From Paenibacillus sp. 19GGS1-52 (GTDB lineage Bacteria; Bacillota; Bacilli; Paenibacillales; Paenibacillaceae), in NCBI RefSeq assembly GCF_022369515.1, contig NZ_CP059724.1, positions 62,001 to 126,000 on the forward strand: DNA of 64,000 bases. The letters run 5' to 3'. How positions within the stretch are numbered: position 1 is the stretch's first letter; each line of letters starts with the position of its first letter. The notes beneath the pieces are model-generated. The model did not search any database, was not told the origin of the DNA, and was given only the letters and a program-made list of their open reading frames with translations. Positions 17,469 to 27,291 of the stretch are shown one piece after another. The translations under genes were made by a program, and so were the position numbers.

Positions 17469-19859
17469 TTATTTCAAACCTTTCCATACCCAGTTTTCTA
17501 CTTCTGGCAAATCCAAACCTTCTTCACGGATGTATTCATTATGTTTCTTAACCATAGCATCCATTTCATCCACGATAGCAGTGTACTTGTCAGCATCAGG
17601 TAAGCTTAATACAGCTTCCTTCACTAAGTCATAACGGTCCATCTGATTCAATACACGCATATCAAATGGCGTTGTAATGTCACCATTCTCACGGTAACCA
17701 TGTACATGCAAGTTATGATTGTGACGGTCAAAGAACAAATCTTTGATTAGACCTTCATAACCATGAAAAGCGAAGATAACGGGTTTATCATTTGTGAAAT
17801 ATTTCTCAAACTCAGCGTCAGAAAAACCACGCGGATCTAATTTTTGACTTCTCAGTTTCAATAAATCAACTACGTTGATATAGCGAATCTTCAGGTCAGG
17901 CAATTTTTCATGAAGGATCGAGATCGCAGCTAAACTTTCCAGGGTTGGTTCTGTACCCGAAGAAGCAAATACGATATCCGGTTCACCCTCTTGATCAGTA
18001 CTTGCCCAGTCAATGATCTTCAATCCGGTATCCACCAATTCTCTAGCTTCATCCGCACTAAACCATTGTGGACGTGGGTGTTTAGAGGAAACAATCAGGT
18101 TGATTTTTTGACGGTCGTTTAAGATGGTATCAAAGACAGCAAGTAAGGTGTTGGCATCGGACGGTAGATATTCACGGATAAATTCCGGCTTCTTATCAGC
18201 CAAGTGACCGAGCAACCCAGGATCTTGATGGGTGTAGCCATTATGATCTTGTTGGAACACCGTTGATGTTGCTACGACATTCAATGAAGGGATGTCTGTA
18301 CGCCATACTTGATCAGTCGCTTTACGCAACCACTTGAAATGCTGAGTAATCATCGAGTCAACCACACGCAGGAAGGCTTCGTAACTTGCAAAGAAACCAT
18401 GACGCCCCGTTAATACGTAACCTTCCAACAAACCTTCAGCTTGATGTTCGGATAATTGCGAATCAATAACCCGACCATAAGGCGCCATGAATTCATCGTT
18501 AGGTTCTTTAATTTGATCCAGCCACTGACGTTTAGTGACTTCAAAAACAGGACCTAAACGATTGGACAAGGTTTCATCCGGTCCGAAGATTCTGAAATTA
18601 CGGTTATCTTCATTAAGAAGGATAACTTCTCTTAAGTATTTTCCTAAAACCGCCATATCTTGAGCAATAACTTTACCTGGAACAGAGTTATCAAGTGCAT
18701 AGTTACGGAAATCCGGTAAGTGTAAGTCTTTAATGAGGTTGCCAGCATTCGTAACAGGGTTCATCCCCATGCGTTTATTACCTGTAGGGAGGATTTCAGC
18801 AATTTCAGCTTTTAGGCGGCCATTGTCATCGAATAATTCTTCAGGTCTATAACTATTCATCCACTCCAATAAAGCGGGTGCATGTTTCATATTCTTTTGG
18901 TCAACCGGAATCGGCACTTGATGGGCACGGAATGAATTTTCATTTGGCACATTGTCCCATTGTTTTGGACCAGTCCAGCCTTTAGGTGAACGGAAGATCA
19001 GCACTGGCCATGCCGGACGAGTGGTGTCATTGTTTTCACGCGCATTCTTTTGAATAGCTTCGATTTTTTCGATAATAGTATCCAATACTTTGGCCATTTC
19101 CGGGTGCATTGTATTAGGATCTTCACCTTCAACAAAATAGGGTTCCCAACCCATACCTGTGAAGTATGCAGTTAATTCTTCTTTCGATTGACGTGATAGA
19201 ATCGTTGGGTTACTGATCTTGAACCCATTTAAATGCAGGATTGGCAAAACCGTACCATCTGTGATGGGATTGATGAATCTGTTGGAGAACCAAGACGCAG
19301 CTAAAGGTCCGGTTTCAGCCTCTCCATCGCCAATAACGACAGCCGAAATCAAATTCGGATGATCTAAAATCGCTCCAACGCTATGAGAAAGGGAGTAACC
19401 TAACTCGCCGCCTTCATGGATAGATCCTGGCGTTTCGGGAGCAGCATGTGATGCAATACCCCCTGGGAACGAGAATTGTTTGAACAATTTTTTCATGCCC
19501 GGGATATCCTGCGTGATTTTCGGATAAATTTCAGTATATGTTCCATCAAGATATGAATTTGAAACCATGACCTGACCACCATGACCAGGACCTTCCACGT
19601 AGAACATATCCAAATCATATTTGTTAATTACACGATTTAGATGTGCATAAATAAAGTTTTGGCCGGGAATGGTGCCCCAGTGTCCAATCGGTTTAACTTT
19701 TACGTCTGAATCTTTTAAAGGCTCTCTTAACAAAGGATTGTCTTTCAAATAAAGTTGGCCTACAGATAGGTAGTTGGTTGCCCGCCAATAGGCGTCAAGT
19801 TTTTCTAAGTAAGTTTTAGTTGAGTAATCCACATTCATCGTTGATAATCCCAATCTCAT
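17469..19859 (-). CDS. xfp: Phosphoketolase (xylulose-5-phosphate/fructose-6-phosphate)
   Basis: A thiamine-diphosphate enzyme of 796 residues (normal length about 790) that splits xylulose-5-P or fructose-6-P with phosphate to acetyl-phosphate plus a triose or tetrose phosphate. Typical stretches are [49 protein letters not shown] and the ThDP motif GDGEAETGP. The sequence is strikingly like Lactobacillus enzymes over its whole length, and the coding DNA is more AT-rich than the surrounding genes. A GntR regulator lies directly upstream. Two starts are possible: M1 has an AGGAG only 3 nt away, while M8 ([14 protein letters not shown], 19838) aligns with the family start. Phosphoketolase bypasses the lower glycolytic route encoded at 43.8-51 kb. 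Confidence 0.95.
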   Translation of the reverse strand: MRLGLSTMNVDYSTKTYLEKLDAYWRATNYLSVGQLYLKDNPLLREPLKDSDVKVKPIGHWGTIPGQNFIYAHLNRVINKYDLDMFYVEGPGHGGQVMVSNSYLDGTYTEIYPKITQDIPGMKKLFKQFSFPGGIASHAAPETPGSIHEGGELGYSLSHSVGAILDHPNLISAVVIGDGEAETGPLAASWFSNRFINPITDGTVLPILHLNGFKISNPTILSRQSKEELTAYFTGMGWEPYFVEGEDPNTMHPEMAKVLDTIIEKIEAIQKNARENNDTTRPAWPVLIFRSPKGWTGPKQWDNVPNENSFRAHQVPIPVDQKNMKHAPALLEWMNSYRPEELFDDNGRLKAEIAEILPTGNKRMGMNPVTNAGNLIKDLHLPDFRNYALDNSVPGKVIAQDMAVLGKYLREVILLNEDNRNFRIFGPDETLSNRLGPVFEVTKRQWLDQIKEPNDEFMAPYGRVIDSQLSEHQAEGLLEGYVLTGRHGFFASYEAFLRVVDSMITQHFKWLRKATDQVWRTDIPSLNVVATSTVFQQDHNGYTHQDPGLLGHLADKKPEFIREYLPSDANTLLAVFDTILNDRQKINLIVSSKHPRPQWFSADEARELVDTGLKIIDWASTDQEGEPDIVFASSGTEPTLESLAAISILHEKLPDLKIRYINVVDLLKLRSQKLDPRGFSDAEFEKYFTNDKPVIFAFHGYEGLIKDLFFDRHNHNLHVHGYRENGDITTPFDMRVLNQMDRYDLVKEAVLSLPDADKYTAIVDEMDAMVKKHNEYIREEGLDLPEVENWVWKGLK

Positions 19860-19881
19860 CCACTCCTAAATGATTTTTTCT

Positions 19882-19910
19882 ATACTCTCTAATTAATACT
19901 CTCTAATTAA
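19882..19910. repeat. 14-bp-period direct repeat upstream of phosphoketolase
   Basis: ATACTCTCTAATTAA occurs at 19882-19896 and again at 19896-19910, with a third partial start after it. It lies 22 bp upstream of the phosphoketolase start, between SD and promoter. It may be a binding site for the adjacent GntR protein or simple slippage. Confidence 0.5.
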
Positions 19911-20125
19911 TACTTTCAGTCTCATGAACATCATACCGCAGCTTTGATTTAATTCAATCTTTTTAACAATTGATACGGTCCAATTATGTGAAATTTTGAA
20001 CAAAGTATGAAAACCGGAGTAAATATTTATAAAAAAACTTTGATATTGAGAAATATGTTAGCGAATCCCATGTTGCCGAAGAGTGAAAATTAGCCCGTAT
20101 GATGAATTAGTATTCTTCAAAAGCA

Positions 20126-20157
20126 TAAAAAAAAGACCGGACAATTTCTCCAGTCTT
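20126..20157 (-). terminator. Terminator of the GntR gene
   Basis: AAGACTGGA pairs with TCCGGTCTT (one G-T pair; plus-strand arms 20133-20141 and 20149-20157), followed leftward by seven or more T. It separates the regulator from phosphoketolase transcription. Confidence 0.8.
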
Positions 20158-20161
20158 AACA

Positions 20162-20884
20162 TTAATGAACCGATACAAAGGTGTTGAATTTCAAATATTT
20201 GTAGTGGAAGCGCATGTGGGAAAATTCAAATGGCGTGCCATTATCCAAAAAGAAAATACCTTCCATAATGCCTACGGGTTCATTTTCTTTTAAATGCAGC
20301 AGTTCTTGATCATTTGACTCCGATGGCTCTGCAAAAATAGATAAAAAGGATTTGGTCACGGCCAGATTGCGCGATTCTTCCAAATAATGAAAAATAGAAC
20401 CTTCGATAATCGTCTCATTTAAATTTTGGACTATTTTAATCGGGATATAACCTGTTTCGATCATAAAGGGGTCATCATCAAACAGCCTCAAGCGAATGAT
20501 TTTGTATACAAAATCATGGGGCTCCAAGAACAAATCTCGCTGTAATTCCTCTGTTGGTCGAATGACCTCGAAATGCAATACTTTGATTTTCGGTTTTTTA
20601 CCATTCATTTGGAAATTGTCAGTGACCCCTAGATTAGAACCTTCATAGTTAAAGATGGATTCGTTCTTTATATATAATGGATTGATAAATGTCCCCGAGC
20701 CACGTTTCTTAAATATGATGCCCGAACTTTCCATTTTAGTCAGCGCACGTTTAATTGAACTACGGCTAACTTGGTAAGTTTCACTAAGACTCCGTTCATC
20801 CGGCAATCTCATGTCCGCAAACTTTCCCGCGAAGATTTTCATTTTAAGGTCATCAATAATTTGCTTGTAGACAAATGTTGTCAT
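20162..20884 (-). CDS. GntR/HutC-family transcriptional regulator (UTRA domain)
   Basis: A 240-residue regulator: winged helix-turn-helix at residues 1-70 (LPDERSLSETYQVSRSSIKRALTKMESSGII) and a UTRA ligand-binding domain from about 95 to 235 (PTEELQRDLFLEPHDFVYKIIRLR, ETGYIPI). An AAAGGAG site precedes the ATG. It lies immediately upstream of, and in the same direction as, the phosphoketolase gene. GntR-phosphoketolase pairs occur in lactobacilli, so it most likely controls xfp in response to a sugar phosphate. Its AT-rich DNA matches xfp, in line with joint acquisition. The effector is unknown. Confidence 0.85.
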   Translation of the reverse strand: MTTFVYKQIIDDLKMKIFAGKFADMRLPDERSLSETYQVSRSSIKRALTKMESSGIIFKKRGSGTFINPLYIKNESIFNYEGSNLGVTDNFQMNGKKPKIKVLHFEVIRPTEELQRDLFLEPHDFVYKIIRLRLFDDDPFMIETGYIPIKIVQNLNETIIEGSIFHYLEESRNLAVTKSFLSIFAEPSESNDQELLHLKENEPVGIMEGIFFLDNGTPFEFSHMRFHYKYLKFNTFVSVH

Positions 20885-20963
20885 GTAATACTCCTTTTTC
20901 AGGTCTGCTATAAATTAAGTATTAAATATATCATAACTGAGATAAGAGATCATCTAAACAACC

Positions 20964-21035
20964 AAGAAGAAACGGCTTCGCCGTCCTCTGAAAGAGGCGG
21001 CACCCGTTTCTTCGAGAAATATAAGGATAAATTAT
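20964..21035. repeat. Dispersed hairpin repeat, copy 2
   Basis: Same element as at 4608. The outer stem is 20966-20975 with 21004-21013, identical to copy 1. The inner stem differs in sequence but still pairs (GCCGTCCTCT with AGAGGCGGC, one bulge), so the structure is kept while bases change. It ends with GAGAAATATAAGGATAAATT. It lies just upstream of the GntR gene. Confidence 0.8.
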
Positions 21036-21063
21036 CGTGTGAAGCATATAAATTCTTAAATTT

Positions 21064-21108
21064 CAAGAAGAAACGGCTGCACCGTATGGACAGCTTATAT
21101 CCTCCTTT
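21064..21108. repeat. Dispersed hairpin repeat, partial copy 3
   Basis: CAAGAAGAAACGGCTGCACC resembles the left arm of the element, but the right CCGTTTCTTC arm is missing on this strand. On the complement it also resembles the right half plus the GAGAAATATAAG tail, so it may be an inverted fragment. It directly abuts the end of the Pnkp gene. Confidence 0.5.
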
Positions 21109-23694
21109 CTACAATCTCGGGTCGATCTCTTTCTCTTTAGCAACCTCGAACAGCAGGTTTGCCGCGATTTGCTTGTAAGTGTCGTTCTCAGGTGTAATCT
21201 CGTTCAGCCTCACTTCAAGCATTTGCCGACCCAACCGGTGCTCATTTGCGGAAGTACGTAACTTGGAAGAAACATTCTTCTGCTTCATTAGCTTTCCATA
21301 CTTGTGTGGAAACTTATAGTCGTACCCATAGATTATCGACAGGTAGCCGGGATTACGAACCTTCAGATAAGGTACCACACCCCGCTGTTCATGCTCCGGC
21401 TTAATAACAATGCCCTCCATCTGATTCTCTACAGTTAACTTTGAAAAAAACTGCTCTGCCCTAATGTAGGCATCAGCCTCTTTCAAGTCGAGAACCAAAC
21501 ATTCGTCGTCATTCAAGAAACGGTATTGTTCAGAGGTTGTGCCGTCAGGTATGCGCTCTTCCCCATCCGCTAACACTTCCTTCAGAATTGTAAATGGCTT
21601 GTACGCCAATTCCGCATCACCCGCATACAACTCTAATTGCTGCTTGTATATACGGTAAGCTTCATCACGCTGGTTAAGGTTCACATAGGCTTCTCTGATC
21701 CCTCGGACATATTTAAAGTTCTGATATACGTGAGATCCATAATTGGTACTAAGCGCCTCTTTCGACAAATGATGCTGATCCTGTTCGAAGCCGCTTGCTT
21801 CAAATTCCTGCACTAGCTTACCCAGTGCCTCCTCGAAGCCATTTTGTCTTAGGAAATCGAGTTCCGTCTCCAGCGCCTTACCAATCGGCCGGAATTGACG
21901 CTCAATCAGCCCGTCTCCAAGCGCTTTCCAGGGTAGAAGCTCCCCATCCAGAATAAGCACAGTTAGCCCTTGCTCAGTCATGTAGGTCCCCAATCTGTGA
22001 AGCAACTGTTCGTAGATGGGTGTCAAATCGACAGCCTGAATCTTATACCCATTACGGCTAACCGCATAACACTGCTCCAGCTTCCGATATAGATACACAT
22101 TACAGCGTGAACCCATGTATTTGGGCTGCAGCACAACTTCTGATACGCCGCGTTCAGCAAAGTAATCCAGACCTTTTCGCAAAGACTCGAGCTCTCCAGC
22201 AGCCTCATCCTTGTCCGCCGGTGACATCGTCCCGGAGATGAAATTAACTCGATTTTGCGAGCAATATTGCAGTCTGCGTACAGCCTCGTTATCAAGATCC
22301 TGTAAGGATACTACTTTCTCTTCTCGGAATAGGATCGGAAGTTCTTCCTGCACTGCTGTAATCTGTGACTTCTGATTTTTATAAAAAGGTCTAAACGAAA
22401 TACGCACAGAAGTCAGCACATTACCCTGCGCACACCCCGTGTCGAGGTGGATTTTATTCTTTATCCGAAAAGTCTGCTTAGCTGCAATATGCCCGAATAG
22501 ATGGAAAGGGTGATTCCCCTCCGCTTCTTGCTTGAGAAAATTAAGTTGTTCCTCAAAGGAAGCTTCACGATCGATCCGAAAGTTACGTTGGTGACGTAGG
22601 GAATTCGTATCCAGCTTGCCAATATATTTATTACGACAAGGGGCATGCGTTACATAAAATGAAGGTCCTTGCATGCCAATATAACGGTAAAATGGCTTAG
22701 ACAGCTCCACTAAAACTGAAAATTTATTAAAAAGCGCGGCATCCTCCTTGAGCACTTGGGTCGAATCAAAGTACGTTCGCAGCAGTTCCGGATCAGTGCC
22801 CTGAATCTCACCCTTTACGTACTTGTAGACAAAGTTCTCGTGATTGCCCATAACAAACAGAAAATGCTCACGATTTTCATATAGAAACTCTACGGTCTCA
22901 CGTGTTTGCTTACCTTTATCAATCCAGTCCCCTACAAGAATGATTTTCGTATCTCTGAGCTTATCCGTCAGCGTCAGCTTACCTTCATCTACCCGGTAGC
23001 CATAATTACGCAGCAGTCCCTGAAGCTCCTGAACACACTCGTGAACATCGCCAACCACAATAAATTCTTGGCCTTGCGGAAGTACTGTAGATCTATAATC
23101 CTCCCAATCCTGAACTCTCACCTGATAGTCCGGATTAGGTTGCCCTTCCTCTGTCAGGTAGAAATCCTTGGCGCGTACCTTATGAATTTTGTTGTATCCT
23201 TCCCGTGACAGAACTGGCAGAACGTCCTTTCTCAACCGATTCAGATGGCTCGAAATCAATTTTTTGGAGCGTTCCGAAGCGTAGTAATCCTCCCGTTTGC
23301 GGTAATCGAACAGAATAACCTCCAGGTTGTAATTATTCTCTTGGGCAATTTCACGAACCTTACTACGGTAATCCTCAGACAGTCCAATGGTATCCATTAC
23401 TACAAATTCCGCATTAATGGGAAGTGAGGTGACCAGCTTCAGCCGCTCAAACAATAGTTGAAAGGCATGCGAACTCGCCTCCAGCATAACCTGATCATAC
23501 TTATCGTAGTCATAGCCTAGTATCTCCTGCCGGATTCCATCAGAAGACAAATACTGAACATTCGTCCGTACGCCCCTGGAAATATCCTCTAATTTGAGCT
23601 GCGGAATCAGCACTTCTTTGGCAAAAGTCGATTTTCCGCATTCCGTCGCCCCTACGAGCAGAAATATTGTATGTACACGGGTTTGAATTTCCAC
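21109..23694 (-). CDS. pnkp: Polynucleotide kinase-phosphatase-ligase of the bacterial RNA repair system
   Basis: An 861-residue three-domain enzyme, the size of Clostridium thermocellum Pnkp. The kinase domain (1-175) has Walker A GATECGKST at 15-23. The metallophosphatase domain (205-440) has GDVHE (215-219), GDWIDKG (255-261), GNHE (283-286), H350 and FGH (400-402). The ligase/adenylyltransferase domain (450-861) has KYMG (525-528) with the nucleotidyl-accepting Lys525, DGEL (583-586), EGIVIKPE (760-767) and LKVRN (777-781). It heals 2',3'-cyclic and 5'-OH RNA ends and, with Hen1, reseals them. The start is GTG (23692-23694) after GGGGGAG inside the hen1 end; only 3 nt separate the genes, so they are translationally coupled. 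All catalytic motifs look intact. Confidence 0.95.
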   Translation of the reverse strand: MEIQTRVHTIFLLVGATECGKSTFAKEVLIPQLKLEDISRGVRTNVQYLSSDGIRQEILGYDYDKYDQVMLEASSHAFQLLFERLKLVTSLPINAEFVVMDTIGLSEDYRSKVREIAQENNYNLEVILFDYRKREDYYASERSKKLISSHLNRLRKDVLPVLSREGYNKIHKVRAKDFYLTEEGQPNPDYQVRVQDWEDYRSTVLPQGQEFIVVGDVHECVQELQGLLRNYGYRVDEGKLTLTDKLRDTKIILVGDWIDKGKQTRETVEFLYENREHFLFVMGNHENFVYKYVKGEIQGTDPELLRTYFDSTQVLKEDAALFNKFSVLVELSKPFYRYIGMQGPSFYVTHAPCRNKYIGKLDTNSLRHQRNFRIDREASFEEQLNFLKQEAEGNHPFHLFGHIAAKQTFRIKNKIHLDTGCAQGNVLTSVRISFRPFYKNQKSQITAVQEELPILFREEKVVSLQDLDNEAVRRLQYCSQNRVNFISGTMSPADKDEAAGELESLRKGLDYFAERGVSEVVLQPKYMGSRCNVYLYRKLEQCYAVSRNGYKIQAVDLTPIYEQLLHRLGTYMTEQGLTVLILDGELLPWKALGDGLIERQFRPIGKALETELDFLRQNGFEEALGKLVQEFEASGFEQDQHHLSKEALSTNYGSHVYQNFKYVRGIREAYVNLNQRDEAYRIYKQQLELYAGDAELAYKPFTILKEVLADGEERIPDGTTSEQYRFLNDDECLVLDLKEADAYIRAEQFFSKLTVENQMEGIVIKPEHEQRGVVPYLKVRNPGYLSIIYGYDYKFPHKYGKLMKQKNVSSKLRTSANEHRLGRQMLEVRLNEITPENDTYKQIAANLLFEVAKEKEIDPRL

Positions 23695-23697
23695 GGC

Positions 23698-24969
23698 TTA
23701 CTCCCCCTTTCTTCGCACTATAGCGCATTGTGTCGTACGCATCTTGTCAACCCGGTCACCAACCATCAAATACTCAACCTCAACCGCTAAACCTTGAACC
23801 GTATCCGTAAACCATTGCTGGAACGCTTCCTGTCCCATTTCCCACTTATGATCTTCATGCCGGAAACCTTCCAGCTCATAGTATCGGTTGAAATCAGCAT
23901 TGGGCGTCGTTACTATGAATTGGTCGTAATCGACATCCCTGCATACTTGCTGGATAAGCGCTGCAGCTTCACCCTCGCTCATATGCTCGATGACTTCCGT
24001 TAATATCACATCGACCTGCTCCCCATTGTACGACTCCAGAAAATGATCCAGAGAGTGAAAAGTAGCCAAGTTATCAATTTCCTTAGCTCTCGCTTTCCGA
24101 TTCACAACCTCCAACAGCTCCTCGACTACATCAATGGCATAATAGGCATTTTCCATTTTTCCGGCAAAAGGAATAGCATAGAACCCTTCGCCGCATCCAA
24201 TGTCCACAATCGGCTTATTGAACGGAAGGACACTCGAAATATAACTACGCCGCTGCATTGCGGTACTTCCATACTCCAGCCCGATGGAATAGCGAGCTGT
24301 TTGCTCGATGTATTCCTTATATTTCTTAAACCGCTCTCTGGAGGTCAGGAAATTCCTCGCAAATAAACTGCGTATATAAAAGGGTGCATCGATGACATTC
24401 AGGCTGCGAATATACTTATCCAAAATAGATTCCGAAATATCTATATATTCATCTCCAAACATGGACAAGAACAAGGACAAGACACTCACAACATGTAAGA
24501 GGTGATACAAGCTTTTATGTGTAGTAATGGTCAGTGAATAGCTCTTATGGGCTTGAAGCTGCAAGGAAAAGGTATAGTCCTTCAAGTGCTTTTCAAAAAA
24601 TTCAATATAATGTACCCGCTCCACATGCACCAAGTTGATGAAAAAAGAGTGCTCATATCCTTCCTCGTCCCGATCGTCCTGCGCCTTGAAGAGTGTAGAG
24701 AAGAACTCATTGATCGCATTAAGCGAAAATAGAGGTGTGTTAAACCGCGAGACATTTAGGTACTCAAAGCTCTCACTTTCGTTCTGCTTGTAGGAGAGTT
24801 CATTATCTGCATCCTTAAAATAAACGTTATACGTCGCGTCATTGGAATACCAGCCGTACGCCAATCCTTGGCGAACCGGACGAAGCTGCATCCCTGTCAC
24901 TGGATTCTTCTTAATTAAAAAAGTGAATTTTGGATTCGTAGATTTCAATTGTACAATGGCCACTACCAT
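23698..24969 (-). CDS. hen1: 3'-terminal RNA ribose 2'-O-methyltransferase Hen1
   Basis: A 423-residue bacterial Hen1. The N-terminal half (1-235) is the bacteria-specific domain that activates the Pnkp ligase. The C-terminal half is the methyltransferase with SAM motif DIGCGEG (256-262), metal-binding EVIEHM (Glu325, Glu328, His329) and the downstream HEDHKWEM segment (371-378) supplying the remaining His. It 2'-O-methylates the 3' end of broken RNA before sealing, so that the repaired site resists renewed cleavage. It is the middle gene of rlaP-hen1-pnkp, 27 bp after rlaP. The ATG at 24969 has GGAGG only 3 nt away; a GTG two codons later has better spacing, so the true start may be 24963. 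Confidence 0.95.
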   Translation of the reverse strand: MVVAIVQLKSTNPKFTFLIKKNPVTGMQLRPVRQGLAYGWYSNDATYNVYFKDADNELSYKQNESESFEYLNVSRFNTPLFSLNAINEFFSTLFKAQDDRDEEGYEHSFFINLVHVERVHYIEFFEKHLKDYTFSLQLQAHKSYSLTITTHKSLYHLLHVVSVLSLFLSMFGDEYIDISESILDKYIRSLNVIDAPFYIRSLFARNFLTSRERFKKYKEYIEQTARYSIGLEYGSTAMQRRSYISSVLPFNKPIVDIGCGEGFYAIPFAGKMENAYYAIDVVEELLEVVNRKARAKEIDNLATFHSLDHFLESYNGEQVDVILTEVIEHMSEGEAAALIQQVCRDVDYDQFIVTTPNADFNRYYELEGFRHEDHKWEMGQEAFQQWFTDTVQGLAVEVEYLMVGDRVDKMRTTQCAIVRRKGE

Positions 24970-24996
24970 CTTCCTCCCATCAATCTTACTATAGGG

Positions 24997-25782
24997 TCAC
25001 AGTCCCCATACTTCCTGTAAAGCTTGCCGAAACAAGGCATCCAACTGCTGATCTCGGGAGTACTCCTTAGCATTTAAGGACGCCGCTACTTTATCAAACA
25101 CTTGGAACTGCTCTTCTAAATAATCGTTAATCGCGCTTAATCGCGGCTCGTAGTCCAGTTCCTCACCCGCCTTTTTCCGTGACAGCAATTGCTGTATCTC
25201 CTGCCATAACTCTTCATCCTTGGGGATCAGCCGATCTACCAGCACATCAAACGCCATTGGCGGCATCTCCTCATAGCGGTTAATCCATTCGCAGGCTAGA
25301 ACAGGGCGCAGTACATAGAAGTATTTCTTAATCTTGACCTGCTCGCCCTGCAAGTAATCACGGTAGTTCCCTTTAGCCATGTTCAAATAATGATACATAC
25401 AAGACTTGGGTGAGAATGTGTACGGTGAAATCCCTCTAAGCTTCTCGGCCACAGTGTACTTCTCTTCATATTGAATGGGCGATTGCAGCCACTCCAGTAA
25501 TGGAGGGTTGGACTTGCGGAATAAATTTAATGCTTTTCGCAAATCCCAACCATTGATATCCAGCCTGTCATTAATAGGTCGTTCAATAACATCCCGCTTA
25601 TCGAAAATAGATAAGTACCATTCCGGTTTTTGAAGATAAATAAATCGCACATCGTAATCGCTATCCTGAGACGGGAACCCCCATGCTCGGCTGCCAGATT
25701 CACAGGCATACAATATGGTGACTTGCTCCTCTTGTTCTATGAGGGCTAGCTGCTCACGGATAACCTTATTTATCTGTTCCAT
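24997..25782 (-). CDS. rlaP: RNA-repair-associated nucleotidyltransferase (RlaP family)
   Basis: A 261-residue polymerase-beta-type nucleotidyltransferase, cytoplasmic. The family core is visible: GSRAWGFPSQDSDYDVRF (residues 30-47), with the DSDYD metal-binding carboxylates at 40-44. This matches the RlaP family (PF10127), which is often encoded with Pnkp or Hen1, but whose substrate is not settled; transfer of a nucleotide to damaged tRNA or to a protein are both possible. A GGAGGGA site precedes the ATG. It is the first gene of the rlaP-hen1-pnkp operon and faces the WYL regulator across a 195-bp divergent promoter region. Confidence 0.9.
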   Translation of the reverse strand: MEQINKVIREQLALIEQEEQVTILYACESGSRAWGFPSQDSDYDVRFIYLQKPEWYLSIFDKRDVIERPINDRLDINGWDLRKALNLFRKSNPPLLEWLQSPIQYEEKYTVAEKLRGISPYTFSPKSCMYHYLNMAKGNYRDYLQGEQVKIKKYFYVLRPVLACEWINRYEEMPPMAFDVLVDRLIPKDEELWQEIQQLLSRKKAGEELDYEPRLSAINDYLEEQFQVFDKVAASLNAKEYSRDQQLDALFRQALQEVWGL

Positions 25783-25977
25783 CGTTATCCCTCCAGATCA
25801 ACTGCCTCATCCATATTGAACTCGGCTTAATGAATCTATCTTCGCTCATCTTGACCTTAACGAACAGGGTGAAAGTATGGCGGCAGATAAAAATTCTTCC
25901 ATTTTCTTCAACTCAGCCGCTTGATATAATGAATACTATAATTTGTAAAGGATTCGCTACCTGCTGGAGGAATGCAA
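25783..25977. promoter_or_regulatory. Divergent promoter region between RNA-repair operon and WYL regulators
   Basis: A 195-bp AT-rich region between divergent starts. A perfect TATAAT at 25925-25930 could be the -10 of the rightward WYL operon, 47 bp before its start; no good -35 is seen. Leftward, TTTACA and TATATC spaced 15 bp apart (about 25927-25953) are a weak candidate. The two candidate -10 elements overlap, so one regulator bound here could control both directions. No strong inverted repeat was found by eye. Confidence 0.45.
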
Positions 25978-27291
25978 ATGGCTCGGGAAAGTTTCGACAA
26001 GGAGATTCAATTTCTTCGCATGCTGGCATTAGCTGGGGGCGCATACAGCAGACAACAATTCGCCGATCGTCTCGGCATTTCTGTACATACTTATGACAAA
26101 ACACTACGTAATCTCAAGGGAATGGTGAGTGTCCTGCAACAAGGTCTTCCTGCAGAGCAAGGCACTGAAGTTACCGAGTGGCTCCACTACAATTACTATG
26201 AATCTGCGGACCCGCTTCTCCTTTTCTTGTTTCGGGCAAAGGCACTTAAGGAAACGGAAAGCATCCGACTTTCTTTACTATTAACCGCACTACAGACGAA
26301 GGAGCTCACCGCTAAAGATTTACAGGATGTCTGCAGTGAGCAAATGCCAGCCGATGGGCCACAGCCAGATGAAAAAACCATCCGGGGGGATCTGAAATAC
26401 CTAGAGGAAGTTGGCGTTATTCTTCGCGTAAACGGAGGGCGGCCTTACCGATACAGGGCCGCTAACGACCTGATAGACCAATTATCCGACGATGAACTCA
26501 TGGATCTTTACGACTACGTTGATGTCATTGCCAATACACAGATTCCGTCCGTGCAAGGCTATCTGCTGCGTGACACCTTAAAAAAGGTCTTACGAAAGCG
26601 AGGTTTTCATCCAGAAGCTGTCGAAACTCATCGTTATAAGTATAATTACCATTCACGTATTCTTGACGAGGCGCATCTCTATACGATATTTGGTGCGATT
26701 CAGCAGCGAAAAATGCTCCATTTTCTTTATCTATCTCCTAAAAAGGGTAAGAACTACGCTTCTCAGAACACCAACCCCCTCTTCGAGCGGGAAACAAAGG
26801 GTGTAACACAAAAGGTTCTCCCCCTTCGAGTCGTCTATGATCATCAATATGGGCGATGGTATTTAATTGGACATCATTCACGTATGGGAATAATGAAATT
26901 CCGTATGGAGGGACTTACTCAGATTGAGGAAGGCCACGCTGTGGAAGAGGAAGAGTTCGCCCAGAAACTCAGCAAAGTAGAAGCACAGTTGCAGAACAGT
27001 TGGGTTACGGATACTACGCGTACTCTTAAAGTGGTCGCTAGATTTTATAGCCCTAACCGATCGGGTGCTAATTTTATCCTGGAGCGCGTTGAGGCGCAGG
27101 GACAGTGGGGAGTAATTACCGAAAACTCCGATTCTACGTTCCTTTACGAGATCATGGTGAACGGAATTTATGAAATTAAGCCCTGGTTACGGAGCTTCGG
27201 TTCGAGTTGCGAGATCTTAGAACCCGCTTGGCTTCGTAAGCAATTTATTGCGGAATGGAAGGAGATACACAGTTACTATGAATCCATTTGA
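25978..27291 (+). CDS. WYL-domain transcriptional regulator (HTH + WYL), first of pair
   Basis: A 437-residue regulator. Residues about 5-40 form a helix-turn-helix (GAYSRQQFADRLGISVHTYDKTLRNL). A second winged region follows at about 110-150 (DEKTIRGDLKYLEEVG). The WYL domain (about 225-325) contains RWYLIGHHSRMGIMKFRMEGL, then a C-terminal WCX-like extension. WYL domains bind nucleic-acid-derived or nucleotide ligands in several known regulators. The start at 25978 is chosen because GGAGG lies 7 nt upstream; the ATG at 25972 is too close to it. It is divergent from rlaP-hen1-pnkp and overlaps the next gene by 14 nt. The likely job is control of the repair operon. Confidence 0.85.
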   Translation: MARESFDKEIQFLRMLALAGGAYSRQQFADRLGISVHTYDKTLRNLKGMVSVLQQGLPAEQGTEVTEWLHYNYYESADPLLLFLFRAKALKETESIRLSLLLTALQTKELTAKDLQDVCSEQMPADGPQPDEKTIRGDLKYLEEVGVILRVNGGRPYRYRAANDLIDQLSDDELMDLYDYVDVIANTQIPSVQGYLLRDTLKKVLRKRGFHPEAVETHRYKYNYHSRILDEAHLYTIFGAIQQRKMLHFLYLSPKKGKNYASQNTNPLFERETKGVTQKVLPLRVVYDHQYGRWYLIGHHSRMGIMKFRMEGLTQIEEGHAVEEEEFAQKLSKVEAQLQNSWVTDTTRTLKVVARFYSPNRSGANFILERVEAQGQWGVITENSDSTFLYEIMVNGIYEIKPWLRSFGSSCEILEPAWLRKQFIAEWKEIHSYYESI

